This document shows, in pieces, positions 1 to 11,340 of a DNA stretch of 64,000 bases; within the stretch, counting starts at the first letter, position 1; each line of letters begins with the position of its first letter. Under the pieces are notes generated by a model. The model was not told the origin of the DNA and did no database searches. It was given only the letters and a program-made list of their open reading frames with translations. The DNA lies in NCBI GenBank assembly GCA_021234535.1, contig CM037840.1, positions 18,670,877 to 18,734,876 of the forward strand. Reading direction: 5' to 3'. This DNA comes from Stichopus chloronotus. Taxonomy: Eukaryota > Echinodermata > Holothuroidea > Aspidochirotida > Stichopodidae. The position numbers and the translations under genes are program-made.

Positions 1-1766
1 ACATCCTTAGCTCACCTGAACACAAAGTCAGCTACATCAATCTCATTTCCACAGCTACTGTTCCGTAAGATACCTCCATTACCAACTAAACTACACCGCT
101 TAAAATGTTTTCCAGCAAATGGTGATCTCTGAAATTTACAGAATAGTAAAAAGAATAATACTATACACTCATAAATCTAAAAGAACTCCTTCAAAACGTT
201 TATTCAAAATTTATATTTATTATTATGTTATATTATTACCACTAAACTGCATTTGTATATCGAAGCCTTAGCAAACTCCCCTAATCGCTCTTACCTCAGG
301 ATAACCCAAATGGAATATAAAAATACTCATTGCGTTGTCTAAAACTCAATTTTCCGGTATTGAAGTGATTTTCTTTGTCCAAACGCCATTTACATGTTTT
401 CTCTGACTTTCTCAATTTGTTCTTCAATTTGAATTTAATACTGTCGTGATGAACCTAGAATTAGCAAATATAACACTCCTTTATTTTCGTAACTAAAAGC
501 GAAAAGGAAACGCGTCCGTGAGAAGGCACAATTGTTCAATTGGGAGGGTCACAAGTCACTCCCTTTCAGGAATGTAATCGCTTTTTTTTGTAATTTGACT
601 AGCTGGACATTGAAATTGAAATAACTGGCACAAATGCATAAATTAACGTGATTTCGAATTGAAAATAACCGAGTCAATGGTTTACATAATCTTAATTATG
701 TAACAGTTCATGTGTCTTGAATTTGGGTGTTTCGTTTGTGCACTGTTCTCCGTGACAAGCACATGTACTCTCTCTCTTTTATTGCTCATATTTTCTTCAT
801 ATATTAGAGGTTGCCTAACTGTTAACATGTTTCTTTTGTTTATCTCATTTTCTTAAGTTAGTAGAAATAAATCTATTATTTGTAGATGTGTCTGACTGTC
901 TGTGATATCTTTTGATGATGGCTAAAACAAATTGAAAGAATATTGAAAGAATATCAAATTGAAGTGAACATTTTAGTACAGCCATTAACAACAGCCCACC
1001 TTCATTGAACTTTCACTCACCCAGGTAAATGTTCCATTACACAAAATATTAAAAAAAAAGGGTTGAAATCTTTTTTGTAGCAGCTGTTTTAGTTAATTGA
1101 GTAAAAAATGATTTTGAATGATTTACTTCTATTGACTAGAAAGTAGAACATTTGGAAAAGATTGGATGAGACCAAAGAGAGCCCACTTATCTGCAAAAGG
1201 TATGTTACCTTGTTAAACCTTTTATTTTCAGTAACGTACTTTTTAAGTACGTTTAAAGGCACTACGTGAAGTATTTCGTCCGTACAAACAAATGTTGCCA
1301 TGCATTTCACTTTCAAGGATTTTTTTCCTGAGTTCCAAAATATGCTGATCTATTTACAAAAAAAAGACAAATTATTCTCTTTACTGTATACCATTGTAAT
1401 GGTGCCTCCTAAAAGAGTGAGTGAATAGCCCGTTCTCACTCAGAGCATATGTTTTTTACATGTAAACTTGTCTTGAAAACTTTACCGCTTCTACCGTTTT
1501 CAGTTTATGAGATCGTGTAAACTTCCAGCTATTACTGGCATCACCATTTTTCATGGAGGTATGTGAACTTTTATGCACATTCACGAAGCTGATTAAGTTA
1601 AGACAATTTCTGATGTTTTGCAGGAGCACATTGTGGATGAGGTGGTACATCCAGGTGTTCAATTATCATTGTAACTGATTGCTTATTTACAACTCTTAAT
1701 AGTAGCTAACAGGAAAATGGATGTTATACAATAATTTCGGTATGCAGAATACCTAAAAAAACGTAC

Positions 1767-2558
1767 CTTTGGGAGAGACGTCCAAATGCTATCTTCCAAG
1801 GTGGTGTATCTGCTTAATCCTGACAAGTAATAGGAAACTTTTGTGTGAAGCGGTGTATTCTCCTGACTGAGTATTAAATATCTTTCTGAGTCAGCCATTT
1901 CTGTTTCCAGGATTTCTTCCCTGCAGCGATAATGAGCCCAATCATTTAAACTATTAAATAAGATGATATTGCTGTGCGTGATGGCTATTTCATACATACT
2001 TGGTAGGAATCATCAACTCCATTGGCTGACCTCAGTTAGGTGACCATTTATATATTATCCGATAGAGAATGCACTCTCAATTTGAGAATAAACCAGGGGC
2101 GGGTGAACAAAACAAAACCGTAGATCGACAGTGTTTTGTAGTGTCCTCCCTGAGCTTATATGATGTACACACAAAATATGGCTGAAAGTACTAATGAATA
2201 ATATCCAGCTTTCCGAATTCCTGGACCTAGGCTTAGCATAAGGGGCTACTGAAAAGTCAAATATAGGTCTAAAAATATAAGTCATCAAGAATTATGTGTA
2301 GACCTAACAACAACACAGTGATAATGCCAATTCCTCGCACGGTACTCTTACCTCTGGGTTGTTTTACAATGAGGGCATGTCCACTAAATTTGGACTTTCT
2401 CTTATGTTCAAAAGAAAATATCAACTGGTAGTGAATATCGACCATCCTAGAAGAAATGTTTGCAAAATATCTACAAAAGTGAGGAAACTGATGACAAAGT
2501 GCATCAAACGTCCACAATAAATCCATATGCGTCATACTTGGACAAATGAATGCATCGT
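1767..2558 (-). CDS. possible partial multi-exon gene, unrecognised
   Basis: Three minus-strand segments look like linked exons: 2352-2558 (69 codons, donor GAG|gtaagag, ends in phase 1), 2173-2248 (acceptor cttttcag, enters in phase 1, assumed donor gtgtgt in phase 2) and 1767-1920 (acceptor gctgcag, enters in phase 2, donor AAAG|gtacgt in phase 0). The last one has a balanced, acidic composition (EEILETEMADSER near its start) that differs from typical chance translation of AT-rich DNA. A further open segment at 1209-1327, with donor AAG|gtaaca, could belong downstream, but I found no exon that joins it in phase. If 2173-2248 is not spliced, it runs to a stop at 2055. I recognise no domain. 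Start and true ends are not visible. These open lengths can occur by chance, so this is a candidate only. Confidence 0.3.
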
Positions 2559-2599
2559 CTGACTTTTGCAAAGATTGTAGCAGGGAAATACACAAATTA

Positions 2600-5500
2600 T
2601 ACCCAGTCCCCTACTTACTAATGCAAAAGCAGCAACTTCAACCAGATAATTAAAATAACAGAGGCCTGATAAAGATGGTCAGAAATCATGAACATGGGAA
2701 ATGTTCTCCCTGAAATAGGGACAACAAGACAAACCGAGACGTGACACAGTCTCAAAAAGAATCCATAAAATCATTAGTTTTTATCCTGCAAACTAGTACT
2801 ATTAATTTGAACTTCAATCCCTCAGTTTTTAGTCCCCATGTAGAACCTCTAGACTTTGAGGACTTCTGACTTCTGTCAAAAAGTGTCCCCTGAAAAAAAA
2901 AAAAAGGTTTCTTATTGCTATTACCCAAAAGGCATCACTATTTAAAAACATGAACGTGGTGCGAATAATGCTATCACTGTTCAACCATACGCGTATCATT
3001 ATTGTTTTCAATCATTTGGACACATCCATTGTAGTGTAATTGCCAGAAAGAATATCCTCTCCAGAAACATGACAATAAATTATCTTTTTTCTTGGCTTGT
3101 TTATGTGCTTGGTATTTTTGCACTGATTGTCAAACTGTTTGGGATTTCCCTATTCCTAGCAGAGGTTCGTCATAAAGTACACTACATACACGACATCGAG
3201 TGGTGAAATAGTTTGAGAAAGTCGTTCTGTTATTTCAACACCACATGTGAAATAATTGCAAATGTTATCAAAAGACTTTTCAGTTTTACTTATGTACAGT
3301 ACCAGCACCTGAGCACTTTTTGGAATAATTACTCGGCTGCATAGAAACAATAACAAAGTTGTATACACATGTACAGTACTATATCCATGGTCTATGAGGA
3401 CGAAATCTTTTCATCTCGCAATAACGAAAACTTTGACATATTCACATATGTCTATCAACATGGTTGCACTATGGCACCCGGTAAAGTGCACTTCCTTTCA
3501 ACAATGAACCCAGGCGGTTACTGTTCCTGGTGTGAAACCCCAGTTGTAGATGTAGTACAGTAGCTCTGTGGATGTCATTTCATGGGGCAATGATACAATT
3601 TGTATATGAGGTACATCCATGGTCATATTATATCATCGTCAGAGACAGGTCTCTTCAGACAATCCAGAAGGTGCACCATGGTCTGTAGAACTTTTCATTT
3701 TGCTCAACATACACTGTACATCCTTGAATTACCATGGTCTAAGACAAATGGCTTTGATATCCCTCTAAGGTTGCAGTTATTTGTTGATGACGTTTGTAAA
3801 AAAAAAAGAAAAACACTTGTTGGACATCTCTCCTGGATTGTTAACATTTACAACTTGTGGTTTCTAATGTGTTTAGGGGATACTTTGGGTGAATTGGGTG
3901 AATTAGCCAGTTTGACTCAGCAGACGTCGAGAAGTTTGTTTTTAAATAGTGATCATTCGAACAGGTTGAGAGTTCAAAAAAGATTGTGTCGTTGTACTGT
4001 AAATGCTGTACTTGTTAATATTTAACTATAAATGACAGGCACTGCAAACACTTACGCCAATGTTGCAAACAATAAACCCGCAACAATAAAATGTCTTCTT
4101 CCTGACAAATGATGTGACATGTGACTTATTCAAATCTATCAGTAGCCTTGCTGCCTTGAGTATCAGAATGCAGAAGAACCTCTACTTTTGTCAAAGCAAT
4201 GGAATAGAACTGATCTTGATATCACTCCATCTAATGTACTTCATTTATTCCAGTCACCTGTGTCAGTCACAGCCAAATAGTATCTTAACCTAAGACACGC
4301 AAAGTGTCACAGTACACCCTTCAAAGGTCTACGTTGTGTTTTTCTGGCATTTTTGATGCACATTTGAAGGCACTTATTACTATAAAACAAGTGGTCACAG
4401 GTATTCCATTATAAGCTGTAAGGCAAAGGAACTATATCTACGAGTTGGTGAAAAGCAATATAAATTTTACACGGTAGTCAATCTAATGGCTGTACTCATT
4501 GCAATGATGGCATTGGCAATTTTATTCGGCAAAGGGACTTCGATCATATTAACTTTGGAGAGCAAGTACTGTAATAAGGAACTAAGAAAGCTAAATGTGA
4601 AGCTTCTAAATCGTGACCAAGTTCACATGCTTAGCTTTTGTTCATTTTAAAGGTATGCTTGTTTTACCACAAACTCAGATTGGGGCTTTAGTAACATTAT
4701 GGTGCTGCTGTAATAAACAATAAAATACATTGTAATTGAAGGAAAACATTCTTTCTGTTTATATGGTAGGGTTGTGCAGTATAATTTGATGGAAGCCTCA
4801 AGTAATCGTATAAATACCAGGTCTTGGCTAAGAGTACAACTACCGGTAAGAGTATCAAATTTTCAAATTTGTGGAGTACGAATTCAAAACTATGATTGTG
4901 AATACAAGCACAAATAAGTGCGACTACGTACTGTATTACTAGAGGTTTGCTGACAGCATATGCAATGAGGTGATTTTTTTAAGAAGTATACACTAATTTG
5001 ATTTAAGTTTCTAAAATATGGTTTGTAATCACTGGGTGTGAATACGGAATGGAAATTTCGTTTATCACGGACTGTCACGGAAATTTTGTAGTTACACCCA
5101 TTCACGTATAATGCGGAATTTGACCTTTCAACCATAAAAAAAACTGCGTGGCTACCCTAAAGCCCCCATACTAATCCAGCGATTCTGAAGTCAACAAAGA
5201 TATCATCTTAATGATCTTATTTTTCATAAAAATGAGAATACAGACGTACGATATCTAACTTACGGTCTTGTGAGTTTAGAGTATATTCTTGCTAAAATTA
5301 ATAATAACATATGTATTAGTTTTGATTAATCTACTAATTCGCATTACAAAACCTGAGACAATTATAATAGAAAATGACTCCAATTACAAAGATTTCGTGA
5401 AACATTATTGTGCAGTCTAAACATTGTTTGAAGTTAGTTGCACATATTTGACTTTATAAAAGTCTTTGTGTTCGACAGTCAAGCTATTTCACATGATACA

Positions 5501-8500
5501 GTCATGTGAAATAGCTTGGAAGGCCATCAATCTTTGCAATATCGAGTAACTGTCTGCGTGCATGAGCTTACAGCACTCGACATCAAGGAACTTTTTTCCA
5601 TTTTTCACTAAGGTAAAATAAAGCCAGATATGCAGTAAATTTGATACAACTTCACACCACGTCAATCCGGTGATATTCCTTAACAAATAGTTCCTTTTGA
5701 TTTTACCTCATTCAGGCAGTGAAAGGACGGCAGTTAAAGCTGTTCTAATAGGTTAAGAGAGAGCTTGGTCTCAAGATTCCATCCAATTATTACTTTTCAT
5801 GGCATATATCAAATGAAACCCGTCAATGGAAATACTCACCGTAGCTGTTCAATCGCCACATTATTTCTAGTTTTTCGTACATTCATCACTTCATGATAAA
5901 TGAACAAGACATCGTTTGATTCTTCTGACCTGTTAATTAAAATGAGTTTTCAATCTCAAGTGGCATAACTGAAATTTGTGAAAGGTAAACATTGGCTACG
6001 TGATTACAAACTGAAGAATGTATTAAGTATTCTGTACGAGGAAGTAGGGTTATATACTATAGTTATACGGTCTATACAATATGTTAATGGTGAGCTTATT
6101 GCTCAACGATTTTGTCGGCTCACGTATATGTATTGTACACATAATGATAAAATAACCAAGCAATTGGATTTTATTCAAGGAACAAGTAAATTGTATGCAG
6201 TTATTATAGCGTCATGCAGTAAACATATATACGTTTGCAGGCTTTATATAGCTAGGCTATATTACATGAAAACACTGCGCAAAAATTATTTCATGTTTAA
6301 GCACCACAAGGACTAGCTGAATTCTTTTCCCGCTTTCGATGACCTTTTTAGTGACGTAGAGTAAGTAGTTTAATTCATACCAATGGCATTGACTTCTTAG
6401 GTTATAGCGCCTAAAATCGCACGTTTTGAAAGTTTGATGAATTTTTGTTTTGTTTTGCAGTGTGTGTAGTGTATTTTTGCAGTGTAACTATAACCATTGC
6501 CCGGAAGGTCTCTGCAGTCACAAGCAGACACACGTAGACCACCACAATAAGTCCAATTTTCTGTCAGGAAAAAAAGTATAAACTTACCCAGTTCTAATCT
6601 GCTGATACGAATAGAAGCAGGAGAAGACCCCAGCCAGAAAGATGATACTACTAAGTATTTTATACTTTCCAGCACAGGTTGATGGGGTAGACATCCTGAT
6701 ACATTGAGGCATTATCTGAAGTATGTCCTGACATGAATAGTGCTGGATATCCCTTAAAGAATGAGAGAAACTGATACCAGTTAGGTTTTATCAGCTGAAA
6801 ACTTTAATTGATACTAGTCAACTGAGATTAAACATAGAATGGAACTTATTCCATTCCTTAATTAGGAATGATTGAACTAAAAGTATTGAATTCCTTTGTT
6901 TCATGGACAACATCATTCATACTTACGACCACCCCAACAAAAAGACATGTTGACTTGGAACGACACGTTTATGTGTAAGTCGTTGAAGACAATCGCGTAC
7001 TAAACGTTGTTCTGACATTCCAAACGACTGTTTGTTGTCAAGGAACTTAATGATGTTGGCAATTAACTACTACTAATGGCTTATGCAAATGAGCAAAATA
7101 GGAAGAAGACTAAACATTACGGTTGGATTTCATTAACACTCTAAGAGCCACACCCATCTTGAGGAAAGTACATTGAAGCAGACGACGAATAGACGAATAG
7201 AAACTTTCAAATGAAAACAAATTCTACGCTACTGGCAATGTGAAGGTTAAGTTAAGCTCAAACATAATTTTTCTTTTTTTTACTTTTATCACTTTAGCGG
7301 GCACACATGTAACGTTAGTGGCTGTTGACGTGAGCTCTCTATTGGAATTGTAAATTAAATCAGAACTATAACGCCATCTTTAGCTTTTGTACTGGAGTGA
7401 CGTTGCAATGAAATGTTGCTCAGCTGATTGTGTTACTCCCAGTTAACTACAATCACAGTGACTAATACTGGCTTTGAATGCAATACTAGCATATAAAACT
7501 GACTTGGTTAAATTGTCGAGAGTTTTATACACTTCTCACCTTTATACTACCGATTAACAAGCTTTAAAAACAACTCCATCGCCATAAAATGTCCTTATCG
7601 CGAAGGAACCTATGTCAGTAAGAAATTGTCATGCAGTAAAGTTTTCGGAAAATTTCTACATCAATATATCATTGCATCAAAGGCGGTGCGGGGTATGGCC
7701 AGATGTCAAACTTGTCACCTGATCTTTGTCCTCTAGAGTTTTGGCATTCATTTTGCCCACAATGCAGACAAGAATGACCTAGACCTACCAAATTCTCCAT
7801 TGAGCAGAAACTTTCTCAACTAATTAGGTTAGATGTTAATGCAGATGTGAACCTATTTTCTACTGAGGTGATAATGAACATGTGGCAGATTTAAAGGGGG
7901 ACAGTTTCATCATGTTAGATCAAGTTTACACTTACAGTTTTGATGTAAAATAAGGTCAAGAACATTGCAATGTAAGGTATACAATTACAAATTAAAAATG
8001 AAATGAATATTCTGCACCCCAATGCTGGTATTTAAATTGATGCGATCTGAACGATAACATACATTAAATGAGCGTTTACATATATAAAAAAGATTGTGAC
8101 ATTCATCCCATCAGGTTGCTATGTCACACCGATCAATGGGTAAATTGTAGTTGCAATTATTTCTATATAATTGAATCAAAGAGAACGTAAAACTTAGTTT
8201 AATAAGTAAGCTTGTGCTCGCGACACCGTGATAGAACCATTTCTGTAACTTTAAAAAATAAAAATTTCTTGACGTTACACTCTAAAACCTTTAACATTTA
8301 ACATCTGCACTGAAGGAATGTGCATAACATGGATGCATCCTGTTTAATAGGTGCCATTTACCTTGCGGGACTGATGAAAGTGTGTAACTTGTACTCCACT
8401 TGTCACTGGTTTGTAAACTGGGTCGTCACTTTACGAGGTCATAGAATGCCTATTGAGGAGCTATTTTTACTGTACGACGCAAAATAATCCAGCAGCAAAA

Positions 8501-8966
8501 CCACACCAAAAATTTACTTTTATGCACAGTCAGCACCTATACATCTAAAGTGCTGCTTCATGTATATATATATCAATAAGTTTGATACCAGTTTTTATGG
8601 TTATTTGCATAAAGACAGCACACACACATTTTACGCATGGACAGACTTTCTGCGCAAAGCCCCTTTTTGAGAACACGTGTTAAATAGCACAGGTCCTGGA
8701 CATAATAAGTGTCGAATCCACACCCATGCGGTGTTTTAAATACGTTTGTTTTAGTACCTTTTAAATCCATGTTAACTTAAAGACATATACAGCGGTACTA
8801 TTGGAATAATATCAGTTAAGGGAATTGGGAGAACGGTAATTTTAATTGTTTTTGTTTTTTCTCCTAGTTGCGTACTAAATTTAGAGAGGCTTTGTGGCTA
8901 ATAAATTGCAAAAATATCTGAAATTTCAGATGTATAATATCTGTCAAATCCAATCAATGTTATTTA
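2600..8966. other. no recognisable gene
   Basis: AT-rich DNA in which every open frame is short and of low-complexity composition. The only structure that stands out is the perfect hairpin at 5480-5518. A short CATGG-containing motif (for example ccatggtc) recurs loosely between about 3380 and 3740. I see no conserved protein fragment. Confidence 0.5.
5480..5518. repeat. perfect 17-bp inverted repeat with 5-nt loop
   Basis: Positions 5480-5496 are the exact reverse complement of 5502-5518, with tacag between them. The stem is shorter than a normal microRNA precursor stem and no further pairing is evident on either side. It could be a cruciform-prone relic of an inverted duplication. Confidence 0.8.
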
Positions 8967-9315
8967 TTAAAGGGAAATAGGACATTTCGAATTTACCAAC
9001 ATGGCAAGCAAAGAAAAGAATTTTCCTCGTTGTTGAATCAATCAGGCTCATCAAAACAAATCTGCAAAAGCGTCATCTCCTCAAAACATTATGTGATGAG
9101 TAACAGAAGATGCATAATTTGAATTGTTAAAGGTTGGGGTGAACAAATTATTGTCGATAAACAACTGAATTTATATCTGTAAAAAAGTTGTTTCTTGAAA
9201 GTAGGGGTACTGTAGTTCCTTACTTTTTAATAATCTGTCATTATATGTACTCAAACACTGGTTTTGAAAACATGGTTGTTTTCTGTGAAACAAACACCTT
9301 TTGTAATTCCTTTAA
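8967..9315 (-). mobile_element. TTAA-flanked MITE, copy 1
   Basis: This 349-bp segment is the reverse-orientation homologue of the elements at 13673-14022 and 46398-46765. It starts after TTAA (8967-8970) with AGGGAAATAGGACATTT, carries the shared core around accaacatggcaagc and cactcatcacata-like blocks, and ends in an eroded copy of the same terminal inverted repeat next to TTAA (9312-9315). It has no coding capacity. TTAA targets are typical of piggyBac-type elements; the assignment is an inference from target site only. Confidence 0.75.
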
Positions 9316-9623
9316 ATCAAAGCAGGATATCATAACTGATACAAGTAAAACCCAGTTGCATGCACTTTAGTTATTGACAAGTTCACTTATCACTATATGC
9401 AATTTTCTGAATAACGATTCATTTTGTACGAACTTGTTAGTTTCCATGAACTAACCAACTAAGTCGTTAATGATACGATTACTGATAGCGCTATTAGAAC
9501 GTAAATCAGAAGAAATGCAAAGAGTATGCAAACTACGTTAAGGAGGGTAGGGTATACAGTTGTCTCAAAGACTTAAATACATAGGTGTGTGTCTCTCTTC
9601 TTTTTTGTTTGTCGATTTTTCAG

Positions 9624-9764
9624 AAAATGTTCCTATGTAAAGGGGATCATATATACAATGGAGCTGTCATTGCCAGTTTTGGAACATATTTAGTTCGATG
9701 GCAATGTTGCGAGGACTGTGAAAGAGTTTATGTTCAAGTTTGTATCGATCAAAGAGCCAAACAG
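9624..9764 (+). CDS. exon of unrecognised Cys-rich protein
   Basis: A 47-codon phase-0 exon candidate. The acceptor is a strong pyrimidine tract ending in cag (9600-9623) and the donor is CAG|gtcaac. The peptide contains GTYLVRWQCCEDCERVYVQVC, with five cysteines in total and no repeats, which is unlike chance translation of the surrounding DNA. It joins in phase 0 to the exon at 10369-10740. An alternative exon with an acceptor near 9892 (open frame with SPDVYAYIIYYNTW) lies between them but needs a different donor phase. The upstream exons and the start codon are not found. The composition suggests an extracellular or secreted domain, which is inference only. Confidence 0.45.
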
Positions 9765-10368
9765 GTCAACGTCAGTTTGTATCTGTTCATAATATATTCG
9801 TTTATCGCTTATGTATGTGTTTGGAAAGTTTGATTTTAACAGATAGCTTGAGCATAATCTTTAAAACGCCTTTTTCTTTGTGGTTCTTCAGTTACAGTTT
9901 CCCCTGATGTTTACGCCTACATAATATACTACAATACGTGGTTAAAACTGATACATACTTCCGTGTACATTTCCGTGCCACACACAATAACAGCAACGTG
10001 GCATATGTTGCATGATGCAAGTGTTCTACTGCATGGGGAGTGAGAACTCATTTCACTCGCATATAGCATAGGTGTGTCTTTCAATGTCTTGTCCTTTCAT
10101 TTCAAAAAAAAAAAAAAAAATACTCCAGAAGAGCTACCTTAGAAATCTATTGTGCCCATAGCTTGTCACTAGTTCTGCTCTGACTTACAACGCGACCTAA
10201 TAGTTGGAGTGTGATCTGAGGTAAATATGATATCTACCTGCTTCATGCAACCCTCCTCGGCTATTTTGTGGTCTACGTTTCATGGTTAGGGAGAGCTTTA
10301 CTCACTGGTCTGGTGAAATTAATGACCAGTGATTATGAGTATGACTGACCCTTTGACGTCTCTCACAG

Positions 10369-10740
10369 CTATCTCCTAAATGTCATTATGTGTTCTATGC
10401 TGCCAAGTCAGACGTATGGAAATGGAATGCATTAAGGCAAACGATCAATTTGTTGAACATTTGTTCAGAGGTCAAGTCTCGCCAGCTTTGCGGATCAAAT
10501 GTTACGGGCAACATCCCAGGTCATATTATTTTACATTGTGATTGGGCAAGGGACACCCAATCCGATGGTAGATATTGCTGGGATTTGAGGGTCAAATTTG
10601 ACGAAGGTCAGAATCTCCACCCTGGTTCTCTGGTATTGGTTGGACTCCATAGCAAACTTTATAAAAACGACCCCGAGAAGGACAAAGCGAAAGTTTCACA
10701 TGAACCTAACCAACAGCACAGAGGAAATATTATCCAGTGA
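10369..10740 (+). CDS. 3'-terminal exon, unrecognised protein
   Basis: A 123-codon open stretch starts exactly at an acceptor (ctctcacag at 10360-10368) in phase 0 and ends at TGA 10738-10740. The sequence is protein-like: KCHYVFYAAKSDVWKWNALR near the start, HCDWARDTQSDGRYCWDLRV in the middle, and a basic, hydrophilic tail (KNDPEKDKAKVSHEPNQQHR). Cys and Trp are frequent, and there is an N-V-T glycosylation sequon. A poly(A) signal lies about 575 bases past the stop, consistent with a terminal exon plus 3' UTR. I do not recognise the family. This is the best single-frame coding candidate in the first 30 kb. Confidence 0.55.
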   Translation, partial: LSPKCHYVFYAAKSDVWKWNALRQTINLLNICSEVKSRQLCGSNVTGNIPGHIILHCDWARDTQSDGRYCWDLRVKFDEGQNLHPGSLVLVGLHSKLYKNDPEKDKAKVSHEPNQQHRGNIIQ

Positions 10741-11340
10741 CATAGAGTGAAGACTCCTGTACCCCTTTTATGTGTGTCTGGTAAAACCCGGAACAGCGGT
10801 TTACCCATATTACGTGTTACTTAAAATCCTAGTCGTTACACCTTTCACGAATCACCCTAGATGTATCAATAAGAAATGCAATGTGGTTTTGAAAACATTC
10901 AAAGTTGGTAACTACTTTTCTTTGAAAGATAGAACTTCTAAGACTTCTAAAGCTAATGTCACATATTCTTTCTAAAGTCCTGCGATGAGACCCAAACTTA
11001 CATTGGTTTGGACAAAAAGAGAGTTATCAACCAGAATCTCTCATGGAATTCAGCTATCCATGAACACATCACGCAATGTATAGATTGCCGAACACCAAAC
11101 AACAGTAACTTCAACATTGTAGATAACAGAAATATAGACTCTGAACTCAAAATCCACAGGAAGCTATATATAGATATATATATATATATATATATATCCT
11201 TTCCTGAATTTGAACAAGGAAGTTTTATTCCTGATTGTTATATCGTTGTATGAATTTTATGTATGTTTTCATTAACCTGAGGGGAAAGATGCGATATCTT
11301 TGAAAACGTTTGAAATAAATCATGACTCGTTAACATTCTT
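10741..11340 (+). other. probable 3' UTR of the 9.6-10.7 kb gene
   Basis: Follows the stop at 10740 without another splice signal that I would trust. It includes a TA microsatellite at about 11167-11197 and ends near the poly(A) signal. Small open frames in it are taken as incidental. Confidence 0.4.
11314..11319 (+). terminator. AATAAA poly(A) signal
   Basis: Canonical hexamer about 575 bases downstream of the TGA at 10738-10740, followed by a T-rich stretch (aacattcttgtgttaattt). It fits the 3' end of the gene at 9624-10740. Confidence 0.45.

Noticed and set aside
982..1674. A plus-strand chain of four short exons (982-1024, 1144-1199, 1512-1558, 1624-1674) that can be joined in phase and ends at a stop.
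   Set aside because: It overlaps equally good minus-strand segments, needs non-first AGs as acceptors in two places, and the exons are short enough for such chains to arise by chance. It serves as a warning about the other low-confidence exon calls.
3600..4025. 141-codon plus-strand open frame.
   Set aside because: Length is near the chance maximum for this much AT-rich DNA, no splice or domain support, composition unremarkable.
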